DNA of 64,000 nucleotides from Ornithinimicrobium humiphilum (GTDB taxonomy: Bacteria > Actinomycetota > Actinomycetes > Actinomycetales > Dermatophilaceae), in assembly GCF_006716885.1 (NCBI RefSeq), contig NZ_VFPU01000001.1:1178001-1242000 (forward strand). The letters are read 5' to 3'. This document shows, piece after piece, positions 30,429 through 38,543 of this stretch. The number at the start of each line of letters is the position of its first letter. The first letter of the stretch is position 1. The notes under the pieces were generated by a model. The model had not been told where the DNA came from, did no database searches, and saw only the letters and a list, made by a program, of their open reading frames with translations. The translations under genes and the position numbers were made by a program.

Positions 30429-30473
30429 CAGGATCGACGCCCGGTCGGAGCACTCCGGCCGGGCGTCGACCTG
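30429..30473 (+). terminator. Strong hairpin after secA
   Basis: Stem of about 19 pairs: 30429-30432 with 30470-30473, 30434-30444 with 30459-30469, inner 30446-30449 with 30454-30457; one bulged A. No T-tract. It separates secA from the convergent Rv3235-like gene. Confidence 0.65.
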
Positions 30474-30566
30474 TCACGGCGAGGAAACCTGCCACCTGCA
30501 GGTCTGCGGAGGTGACCTGCCCGCCAGCAGCAGGAGGGCGGACCCGCCGGCGCGCCGCGCGCGTCG

Positions 30567-31115
30567 TCAGCCCAGCTCCCAGGCGGTGACGAGCCACCTG
30601 CCGTCCACGCCGCTCATGCGCAGCGCGAGGGCGCGCACCCGTCCGTCCGCCCACACGACCGCCGAGATCTCGCAGACGCCGTCGGCGGGGAAGCACGGGT
30701 GCACCGAGCGGACCACCGGGGGACGTGCCGTCCGGCGCCCGCGACGTCGGGCGAGGAGCCCGCGCCGCGAGGCCCGCTGCCGGATCTCCGGCACGACCCA
30801 CCGCGACAGCTGGTCGGGGGAGCGCACCCCGTCGTAGGCCTCGAGCAGGGCCTGGATCATCCGCCGGGCCCACGGCACCGGGTCGGGCAGGTCGGCGGTG
30901 CTGGTCGCCTGCGGTCCGAAGAAGGCGTCGTCGGCGCCGGAGCGGAAGTCGACCGCCAGCTGTCCCTGGACGTAGCGCGATCTCCGTGGTGGCTCCGGCG
31001 CGTCGTCCCAGTCCGGCCCCGCCGCGGCCGGATCCGTGCGCGGTGCCGGCACCACCCGCAGGACGGGCGGCGCCGGGCGGGCCGGCAGGACCTCCCGCAC
31101 GGCCGACGCGCTCAC
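30567..31115 (-). CDS. Rv3235-family protein
   Basis: 182 residues; GTG start overlaps the stop of the LysM gene (GTGA). The N-terminal third is Pro/Arg-rich and variable; the C-terminal part carries the family pattern MIQALLEAYDGVRSPDQLSRWVVPEIRQRASRR, then VRSVHPCFPADGVCEISAVVWADGRVRALALRMSGVDGRWLVTAWELG. This small alpha/beta domain is found near secA in many actinobacteria (Rv3235 in M. tuberculosis). Function unknown. Coupling to a LysM membrane protein suggests an envelope or division-linked task. Confidence 0.8.
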   Translation of the reverse strand: MSASAVREVLPARPAPPVLRVVPAPRTDPAAAGPDWDDAPEPPRRSRYVQGQLAVDFRSGADDAFFGPQATSTADLPDPVPWARRMIQALLEAYDGVRSPDQLSRWVVPEIRQRASRRGLLARRRGRRTARPPVVRSVHPCFPADGVCEISAVVWADGRVRALALRMSGVDGRWLVTAWELG

Positions 31116-31891
31116 CGGGAGCCCCTGGCCGGGGGAGCGACGAGCCGCTGCCCCGGGTGGATGAGGTCGGGGTCCTCGCCGATGACCTCGCGGTTGGCCT
31201 CCCACCACCGGGGCCACTCCGCGGCGACGTCGGCGTCGGTGGCGTCGGTCCCCAGGGCGCGCGCGGCGATGGCCCACAGCGAGTCACCCCGGCGGACGAC
31301 GACCGTGCGCTCCTCGGAGGAGCTCTGCCGTCCGGCCGTGCTCACCAGGGTGACCTCGCCCGCGGGGGCACGCCTCTCGACGGCCGGTGCCCGGGTCGGG
31401 GTCCAGCCGGGGACCGGCACGGGCTCGTCCGCCTCGGTCGGCGCGGGCCGCTCCGTCGCGATCTTCGGGGCGGGACCGCTCGGCAGGGTGCTCGCGGCCG
31501 CGGTGCCCGGTGGCGTCCCCTGGATCGCCACGGCGGGAAGAGCCGCGGGGGCCGCCGAGGCGGCGGGCGCCGCGCCCAGGCTGGCCAGCACCAGGAGCGC
31601 GGCGGCGGTGCGACCCGTGACGCCCCCGGGTCTGCGCGGCCGGCTCGTCGTGGGACCGCCCCCGGCACACGGGACGAGCGACCAGGCGGCCGCGGCAAGG
31701 ACCACCGCGAGCCACCCGGCCACGAGCGCGGCGCCGGCGCCGGCCAGCAGCGCCAGCCCGGCCCCGACGGGGACGGGGCCCGGGCCCGGCCAGCTCGCGA
31801 GGACGAGCCGCAGCATCCAGGCCGAACCTCCTGCCATCACCAGCGATCCGGCGGCTCCCAGCGTCGCCGCCCGTGCCGTGCTCCCACCCAT
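31112..31891 (-). CDS. Membrane-anchored LysM-domain protein
   Basis: 259 residues from ATG 31891 with GGAGGAC upstream. Three hydrophobic segments: about residues 8-30, 43-73 and 93-118; the last may end in the outward-facing start of the extracellular part (PAASAAPAAL). A Pro/Ala-rich linker leads to one LysM domain at about 200-255 (VRRGDSLWAIAARALG to IHPGQRLVAP), which binds peptidoglycan glycan strands. First gene of a two-gene operon with the Rv3235-like protein. Confidence 0.85.
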   Translation of the reverse strand: MGGSTARAATLGAAGSLVMAGGSAWMLRLVLASWPGPGPVPVGAGLALLAGAGAALVAGWLAVVLAAAAWSLVPCAGGGPTTSRPRRPGGVTGRTAAALLVLASLGAAPAASAAPAALPAVAIQGTPPGTAAASTLPSGPAPKIATERPAPTEADEPVPVPGWTPTRAPAVERRAPAGEVTLVSTAGRQSSSEERTVVVRRGDSLWAIAARALGTDATDADVAAEWPRWWEANREVIGEDPDLIHPGQRLVAPPARGSR

Positions 31892-31939
31892 GTCGTCCTC
31901 CGCCCCCGACGGTCGTCCCTCCCACCGTCGTATGTGGTC

Positions 31940-31959
31940 GTTTGCGTTCGTTTGCGTTC
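31940..31959. repeat. Two head-to-tail copies of GTTTGCGTTC upstream of the LysM gene
   Basis: Perfect 10-bp direct repeat (31940-31949 and 31950-31959), an AT-rich island in a GC-rich setting, about 50 bases upstream of the LysM start. One-helical-turn spacing suggests cooperative head-to-tail binding of a regulator. A BldC-like HTH protein is encoded 0.8 kb away. Confidence 0.5.
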
Positions 31960-32055
31960 ACCAGCGTGCGTCGCCAACCTACGTCCGGAGCGGTCGTGGT
32001 GCAAGGCCCCGTCCGCGGGCTGTGGACTGCGAGACCCCGCCGGTCCGTTCCCTGG

Positions 32056-32068
32056 CACGATGGGGCGC
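32056..32068 (+). promoter_or_regulatory. Possible leaderless promoter of the 186-residue hypothetical
   Basis: CACGAT at 32056-32061, seven bases before ATG 32069; weak match. An in-frame ATG at 32060 overlaps it. Confidence 0.3.
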
Positions 32069-32629
32069 ATGCGCTGGGAGGACCTGTTCGCGGACCTGGA
32101 GGCGCAGCAGGCCTCCCTGGAGCGGCTCGAGCGCGAGCAGGAGGTGGCCGAGCACACCCGCGCCGAGCGCGGCCGGATCGAGCTGGAGCACCGGCTCGTG
32201 GCCGCCGAGGGACAGGGCCTGCGCCTGCGCGTGGCGGGGACGGGCTGGCTCGTCGGGCGGCTCCTGGACCTCGGCCCCGGCTGGCTGCTCCTCCACGCGG
32301 GAGGTTCCCTGCCGGGGAGAGGCCGGGAGGCGCTGGTGCCCGTAGGGGCGGTGACCGCGGTCGAGGGCCTGCCACGCCGGGTCGGCGAGCACGCGGCGCC
32401 CGGCCGGCGTCCCGGCCTGCGGTCCGCCCTGCGCGCGATCAGCCGGGACCGGGCGGTCGTCCGGATCCACGACCGTGGCGGTGACCACGAGACCGGGACC
32501 ATCGACGCCGTCCTCGCCGACCACCTCGACCTGGCGCGTCACCCTGACGACACCGCGCGCCGCGGCGAGGCGGTCCGGGGCGTCGTCACCGTCCCCTTCG
32601 CGGCGCTCGCGCTGGTGCGACGACTCTGA
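32069..32629 (+). CDS. Conserved hypothetical actinobacterial protein
   Basis: 186 residues. Starts MRWEDLFADLEAQQASLERLEREQEVAEHTRAE, a charged helix likely to form a coiled coil, followed by a beta-rich core (LRLRVAGTGWLVGRLLDLGPGWLLLHAGG, VVRIHDRGGDHETGTIDAVLADHLDLARHP). No membrane segment or signal peptide. The secA-to-HTH neighbourhood is shared by other actinobacteria, but I do not recognise a named family. The beta core reads somewhat like a small-barrel RNA- or protein-binding fold; that is a guess. Confidence 0.7.
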   Translation: MRWEDLFADLEAQQASLERLEREQEVAEHTRAERGRIELEHRLVAAEGQGLRLRVAGTGWLVGRLLDLGPGWLLLHAGGSLPGRGREALVPVGAVTAVEGLPRRVGEHAAPGRRPGLRSALRAISRDRAVVRIHDRGGDHETGTIDAVLADHLDLARHPDDTARRGEAVRGVVTVPFAALALVRRL

Positions 32630-32665
32630 GGCCCCGGCCGGTCGGCGCCTCAGGGCCGGGCCGGG

Positions 32666-32887
32666 TCAGTCCAGGTCGGCAGCGCCCTCGCGCAGGCTCT
32701 CCCGGGTGCGGTCGTACATCCGCTGGATGTAGGCCTCGAGCTCGGTGTTCTCGACCCGCCAGACCCCGCGGCCGCCCAGCTTCACGCCCGCGAGGTCGCC
32801 GGAGCGCACCAGCGCCTTGACCTGCGACAGCGACACGTTGAGGATCTCGGCCACGTCCGTCAGGGTGAGGAAGCGAGGAGCGGGCAC
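32666..32887 (-). CDS. BldC-like MerR-type helix-turn-helix regulator
   Basis: 73 residues, GTG start with AAAGGA about seven bases upstream. Winged HTH of the excisionase/BldC type: LTLTDVAEILNVSLSQVKALVRSGDLAGVKLGGRGVWRVENTELEAYIQRM. BldC proteins are tiny MerR-like regulators without effector domain that bind AT-rich direct repeats. It is divergently placed from the SAF/CpaE-like pair with 146 bases between, so it could control that promoter. Orthology to BldC itself is not shown. Confidence 0.85.
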   Translation of the reverse strand: MPAPRFLTLTDVAEILNVSLSQVKALVRSGDLAGVKLGGRGVWRVENTELEAYIQRMYDRTRESLREGAADLD

Positions 32888-32917
32888 CTGGGGTCCTTTC
32901 GCCGATTCTTGACGCAG

Positions 32918-32923
32918 ATTTTA
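32918..32923 (-). promoter_or_regulatory. -10 element of the HTH regulator gene
   Basis: TAAAAT on the minus strand, the most consensus-like -10 noticed in the window; predicted start near 32911 gives a ~24-base leader with a Shine-Dalgarno. A GATT-N9-GATT direct repeat (32904-32920) overlaps it, a possible autoregulatory site. Confidence 0.5.
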
Positions 32924-32986
32924 CGTGGGCATGGCCCCGACTTGACCCGCCTGTGGACAAGATGGGGGCGCCGGCCCGCAGACCGT

Positions 32987-32992
32987 TAGCGT
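32987..32992 (+). promoter_or_regulatory. -10 element of the SAF/CpaE-like operon
   Basis: TAGCGT at 32987-32992, start expected near 33000, about 34 bases of leader containing GAGGAGG before ATG 33034. Confidence 0.45.
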
Positions 32993-33033
32993 GGCGGCCG
33001 GTAGGGGGAAGCACACCATACGAGGAGGCCCGG

Positions 33034-33732
33034 ATGTCCGCCGCCACGTCGACCGTCCGCGCCGGAGCCCAGGCTCCTGCGCGGGCCGCCCGTCGCCTGC
33101 AGCGGCCCGGGTGGCGCGACGCGCGCCTGCTCGTGGGCCTGCTCCTCGTGCTCCTCTCGGTCGCGGGCGGCGCGCGCCTCGTGGCGTCGCTGGACGACAC
33201 CACCCCGGTCTACGCCGCGGCGCGCGACCTGCTCCCGGGGCAGCAGGTGGGGGAGGGCGACCTCGTGCCCGTGCCCGTCCGGGTGGGGGACCGCCTCGAC
33301 CGCTACGTCGACGGCTCGGCCGGGATCGAGCCGGGCACCTACCTGGTCCGCCAGGTGGCGGCCGGGGAGCTGGTGCCCGCCGCGGCGCTGGGCACCGCCC
33401 GGCAGGCCCTCGACAAGACCGTCGGGGTCCCCGTGGACACCTCCGCCGCCCGGGCCCTCGCCAGCGGGTCCGTCGTGGACGTCTGGGTGAGCCGCCGTGA
33501 CCGCGAGGCGGTCGGCGAGGCCTACCTCGACCCCGAGCTGCTCCTGGCCGGGGCGGTCGTCGACACCGTTCCCGCCGACACGACCGGCCTGGGCGCCGGG
33601 CTGGGCCGGACGACCGTCCAGGTGGTGGTCCCCGCGACGGACGTGGGTGCCGTCATCGCCGCGGTGGACCAGGAGGCGCGCATCACGCTCGTCCCTGCGC
33701 CCCGGTCCGACTCCGGGGGCGGCGGCCGGTGA
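33034..33732 (+). CDS. SAF-domain membrane protein, CpaB/RcpC-like
   Basis: 232 residues; GAGGAGG lies five bases upstream of ATG 33034. One membrane helix at about residues 28-50 (DARLLVGLLLVLLSVAGGARLVASL), then a periplasm-side SAF domain (about 58-125: VYAAARDLLPGQQVGEGDLVPVPV...GTYLVRQVAAGELVPAAAL) and a second beta domain. SAF proteins of the CpaB type sit at the exit of Flp/Tad pili. Its stop overlaps the CpaE-like gene (GTGA). No other pilus genes follow. Confidence 0.82.
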   Translation: MSAATSTVRAGAQAPARAARRLQRPGWRDARLLVGLLLVLLSVAGGARLVASLDDTTPVYAAARDLLPGQQVGEGDLVPVPVRVGDRLDRYVDGSAGIEPGTYLVRQVAAGELVPAAALGTARQALDKTVGVPVDTSAARALASGSVVDVWVSRRDREAVGEAYLDPELLLAGAVVDTVPADTTGLGAGLGRTTVQVVVPATDVGAVIAAVDQEARITLVPAPRSDSGGGGR

Positions 33733-35174
33733 GCCTGCCGCTCGTCACCGGCGTCGCGCCCCGCTGGGAGGCCGCGCTCGCCGGCGCGCTCGCCTCCGCG
33801 GCCCGGGTCCACGTCGTGCGTCGCTGCGCGGACGTGCCGGAGCTGGTCGGGACCGTGGCCGCGGGGCTGGGGCGGGTCGTCGTCGTGTCCTCCGACCTGC
33901 GTGGCCTGGACCGGGCCGCGCTCGACGCCCTCCGCGAGCACGGCGCTCTCGTCCTCGGCGTGCACCCGCCCGGGGACGAGGCGGGCAGCCGCGGGCTCGC
34001 CCGGTGGGGCGTCGGTGTCACCGTGCCCGCGGACGCGCCCGTCGAGGCCCTGGACGCGGCCCTGGACCGTCTGCTCGACGCCGACGCCCCGGCTGCGAGC
34101 CGACCCGTCGACCCCGAGCGGGCCGTGGGGACGGGGGACCCGGACCACGAACCGCCCGGCACCGGACCCGACGCGCACCGTCCGCCTCCCGCTGCCGTGG
34201 TCGTGTCCGGCGCCCCGGCGCCGGAGGACGCGGAGGGGCCGGACCCCGAGGAGTCCCCGGACCACGCGGAGGGAGCCGCCCCCGTGCGGGCGTCGCCCGA
34301 CGACGAGGAGCCCGGGCGGGTGGTCGCCGTCTGGGGGCCCACCGGCGCCCCGGGGCGCACCACCGTCGCGGTCAACCTCGCGGCCGAGCTGGCCGACCCG
34401 CTCCACCCCGTCCTGCTCGTCGACGCGGACACCTACGGCGCGAGCGTGGCCCAGACCCTGGCCCTCCTCGACGAGGTGCCGGGGATCGCGGCGGCCGCAC
34501 GGGCGGCCGACCAGGGGACGCTCGACCGCGACACCCTCGCCCGGCTGGCGCCCGAGGTCCGGCCCGGGCTACGCGTCCTCACCGGGCTGCCCCGCGCCGA
34601 CAGGTGGCCCGAGCTGCGCGACGTGGCGCTCGCCGACGTCCTCGAGCAGTGCCGCTCGCTGGCCCCGACCACCGTCGTCGACGTCGCAGCCCCGCTGGAG
34701 CAGGACGAGGAGCTGTCCTTCGACACCCTGGCGCCCCGGCGCAACGGTGCGGCACTGACGGCGCTGGACGCCGCCGACCGGGTGGTCGTCGTCGGCACCG
34801 CCGACCCCGTCGGGCTGCAGCGACTCGTCCGCGGGCTGGACCAGCTCGCCGCCTGCACGCACGCAGAGCGCACGGTCGTGGTCACCCGGGTGCGTCCCGG
34901 GCCGGTCGGCCCCGATCCGGGACGACGCATCCAGGAGGCCCTCGACCGGTTCGCCTCGACCGGTCCGGTGCACCTCGTCCCGGAGGACCAGGACGCCCTC
35001 GACATGGCGCTGCTGCACGGTCGGGTGCTCGCGGAGGTCCGACCGCGCAGCCCCGCCCGGCTCGCCCTCGTCGAGCTGGCCGGCGCCGTCGCCGGGCGGG
35101 CGCCGGCCCGCGCCCGCGCGGCCCGGCGCCCGGTGCTGGGCTGGCTCGCGGGCCGGCGGGCCGCCGCCCTGTGA
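33729..35174 (+). CDS. CpaE/TadZ-like MinD-ParA family protein with altered P-loop
   Basis: 481 residues. The N-terminal ~110 residues look like a receiver-like alpha/beta domain (VVVVSSDLRGLDRAALDALREHGALVLGVHPPGD), followed by an acidic Pro-rich linker (~120-195) and a MinD-like ATPase domain. The P-loop reads GPTGAPGRTT (203-212): the catalytic lysine is Arg210 and the signature lysine is missing. LLVDADTYGASVAQTL and TTVVDVAAPLEQDEE correspond to switch regions. TadZ/CpaE proteins commonly have modified loops and act as polar localisation factors. Confidence 0.82.
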   Translation: MSLPLVTGVAPRWEAALAGALASAARVHVVRRCADVPELVGTVAAGLGRVVVVSSDLRGLDRAALDALREHGALVLGVHPPGDEAGSRGLARWGVGVTVPADAPVEALDAALDRLLDADAPAASRPVDPERAVGTGDPDHEPPGTGPDAHRPPPAAVVVSGAPAPEDAEGPDPEESPDHAEGAAPVRASPDDEEPGRVVAVWGPTGAPGRTTVAVNLAAELADPLHPVLLVDADTYGASVAQTLALLDEVPGIAAAARAADQGTLDRDTLARLAPEVRPGLRVLTGLPRADRWPELRDVALADVLEQCRSLAPTTVVDVAAPLEQDEELSFDTLAPRRNGAALTALDAADRVVVVGTADPVGLQRLVRGLDQLAACTHAERTVVVTRVRPGPVGPDPGRRIQEALDRFASTGPVHLVPEDQDALDMALLHGRVLAEVRPRSPARLALVELAGAVAGRAPARARAARRPVLGWLAGRRAAAL

Positions 35175-35259
35175 CGGGGGACGCCGCGGGTTCGTCGGCG
35201 CGGCGGTCGATCTGCCACGATGGGGGAAGCGCCGTCCCCACGGCGAGAAAGGCAGAGCG

Positions 35260-35715
35260 ATGACGACGGTCCGGTGCTACGTCCCGGTCACCCCCGAGCA
35301 GCTGGCGAGGCTCCACGACGAGCGCACCCTTCCCGGCCCGCTCACCGCCTACGCGGTCACCGACGCGGTCCGCAGCGCCCATCCCTCCGGCGACCAGGAG
35401 GAGTGGGAGTACGCCGCCATGCAGGAGGCCGCCCGCAGCCTCGTGGACGCCGGTGCCACCGTCCTCGTCGCGGCCGCCGACGTCGAGGAGGCCAGGGTGC
35501 GTCCCGGCCCCGTGACCGACGCCCGTGTCGAGGTCGACGACGTCGACCTGCCCCGCATCGCCGCCCTGCACGTCGGTGACGACGTCGTCACCGGCAGCCC
35601 CGACGCCGTCGGGGCGGAGTCGCCCGAGATCGAGCTGTCCTGGTACGACACGACCGAGCTGGCTCACGTCCTCGAGCTGACGCGGGCCCTGGCGGGGGCC
35701 CCGGGCGACGCCTGA
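35260..35715 (+). CDS. Conserved actinobacterial protein (DUF6912-like)
   Basis: 151 residues; AAAGG lies about 10 bases before ATG 35260. Opening VRCYVPVTPEQLARLHDE, then LTAYAVTDAVRSAHPSGDQEEWEYAAMQEAARSL, a central acidic region and a final ELSWYDTTELAHVLEL. The pattern resembles DUF6912 from memory. Soluble, no signal peptide. Function unknown. Confidence 0.65.
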   Translation: MTTVRCYVPVTPEQLARLHDERTLPGPLTAYAVTDAVRSAHPSGDQEEWEYAAMQEAARSLVDAGATVLVAAADVEEARVRPGPVTDARVEVDDVDLPRIAALHVGDDVVTGSPDAVGAESPEIELSWYDTTELAHVLELTRALAGAPGDA

Positions 35716-35765
35716 CCCCGCCCGCCGCACCACCCAACCCGAGACGACGAGGAGCACGACGCACC

Positions 35766-37394
<1,629 letters not shown>

Positions 37395-37412
37395 GAGCCC
37401 GGCGCGCACCCA

Positions 37413-37463
37413 CGACGACGCCCCGCAGGAGCGGCCCAGGAGGCCGCCCGCGGGGCGTCGTCG
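37413..37463. terminator. Bidirectional terminator between pruA and the DUF2505 gene
   Basis: Perfect 14-bp stem, arms 37413-37426 and 37450-37463, between two convergent genes. Confidence 0.65.
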
Positions 37464-37475
37464 GTGCCGGCGGGA

Positions 37476-37976
37476 TCAGCGCGCGGCGAGCCACTCCCGG
37501 GCGACCTGCTCCTCCACCTGCACGATCTCGCTGATGCGCGGGGCGACGGCCTGCTCGATCTTGTGCCCCAGGAAGGGGATGTTGGCCTCGAGGTCGCCGT
37601 CGACGACGTGGCTCGTCGTGCCGGGCTCGGCGCCGACGCGCAGGTGCACGCCGCCGGTGAAGGTGACGGGCAGGCCGGGCAGGTCGAGGGACATCGCGCC
37701 CTCGCGCTCGCCGTCGGCGTCGGCCGGGCCCCACCGCACGGTCTCCACGAGCAGGATCTGCGGCCCGACGAAGGCCCTGGCCATGTCCGGCACACCCTCG
37801 CTGGGCAGGTGCCGGCGGGTGGTCACCACGGTCGCGTCGCCGTCGGTCTCGACGGTCACGGTCTGGTCCAGGGCCCCGGACCGGGCGCAGCGCAGCTCCT
37901 GGTAGGCGGGGTCGGTCAGCATCTCGAAGGTGCGCACGGGGTCGGCCGGGTGCACGACGGTCTCGGTGATCCTCAT
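37476..37976 (-). CDS. DUF2505 (SRPBCC-like) protein
   Basis: 166 residues. START/SRPBCC-type fold family: begins MRITETVVHPADPVRTFEMLTDPAYQELRC, strands TVTVETDGDATVVTTRR, and ends with the long helix IPFLGHKIEQAVAPRISEIVQVEEQVAREWL that closes a hydrophobic pocket. Such proteins bind lipids or hydrophobic ligands; none is known here. Start set by the -10 hexamer seven bases upstream. Confidence 0.85.
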   Translation of the reverse strand: MRITETVVHPADPVRTFEMLTDPAYQELRCARSGALDQTVTVETDGDATVVTTRRHLPSEGVPDMARAFVGPQILLVETVRWGPADADGEREGAMSLDLPGLPVTFTGGVHLRVGAEPGTTSHVVDGDLEANIPFLGHKIEQAVAPRISEIVQVEEQVAREWLAAR

Positions 37977-37989
37977 ACCGCTCAACCTA
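37977..37989 (-). promoter_or_regulatory. Leaderless promoter of the DUF2505 gene
   Basis: Minus-strand TAGGTT (37984-37989), seven bases before the ATG; it overlaps the stop codon of the upstream gene, so DUF2505 can be expressed alone. Confidence 0.45.
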
Positions 37990-38464
37990 GTGCCTGCAGC
38001 CTGCGCTGCAGAGCGTGCAGCCGGCGGAGGACGACGCCCTTGGTCGAGGGCGAGACCCGGCCGCCGCGCTCGTGGTCGGCGAGCTGGTCGAGGAGCGCCG
38101 CCAGCTCCAGCCCGACCTCGCCCGCGCCCGGCGCCCAGGACGGTCCGCCGTCCAGCAGCACCGGCGCCACCCGGCGCAGCGTCGCCGCGGCGGCGCGGCA
38201 CGAGGCGTGGTCGAGCGGGCGGGGAACGTCGCCGACGGCTCCCACCACCAGGGGCCGAGGACTGGGGGAGGCGGCGCCGTCCGCGAGGTCCACGAGCAGG
38301 TGGGACAGGGCGTCGACGAGCCCGTCGGCCAGGCCGGTGGCCTCCGGCCAGCCCAGGTCGGGAGCCGCTCCCTGCAGGTCCTCCACGGCCCGCAGCACGG
38401 CCGCCCGGGAGGGACCGGGCCGGGCCGGCGCCCGGCTTCCGGACCCGGGCGCGGTGGGGTGCAT
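37982..38464 (-). CDS. Hypothetical helical protein
   Basis: 160 residues, no recognised family. Mostly predicted helices rich in Leu/Ala (VLRAVEDLQGAAPDLGWPEATGLADGLVDALSHLLVDL, VGLELAALLDQLADHE), ending in a basic heptad-like segment VVLRRLHALQRRLQALG. No membrane helix or signal. It starts divergently from the NAD-GDH gene and ends five bases before DUF2505. Correct spacing of its own -10 supports it being real. Confidence 0.65.
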   Translation of the reverse strand: MHPTAPGSGSRAPARPGPSRAAVLRAVEDLQGAAPDLGWPEATGLADGLVDALSHLLVDLADGAASPSPRPLVVGAVGDVPRPLDHASCRAAAATLRRVAPVLLDGGPSWAPGAGEVGLELAALLDQLADHERGGRVSPSTKGVVLRRLHALQRRLQALG

Positions 38465-38476
38465 GCCCCCACCCTA
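38465..38476 (-). promoter_or_regulatory. Leaderless promoter of the 160-residue hypothetical
   Basis: Minus-strand TAGGGT (38471-38476), exactly six bases before ATG 38464. The site lies within a perfect 8-bp inverted repeat (38467-38474/38480-38487). Confidence 0.5.
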
Positions 38477-38517
38477 GGGGGGTGGGGCGGGTGGCGTCCG
38501 GGTTCTCCCCAGGCGGG

Positions 38518-38523
38518 TAGGGT
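38518..38523 (+). promoter_or_regulatory. -10 element of the NAD-GDH gene
   Basis: TAGGGT; start expected near 38530, giving a very short leader of about 14 bases without a Shine-Dalgarno. Confidence 0.45.
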
Positions 38524-38543
38524 GTCCTCGGACGCACAACGGT

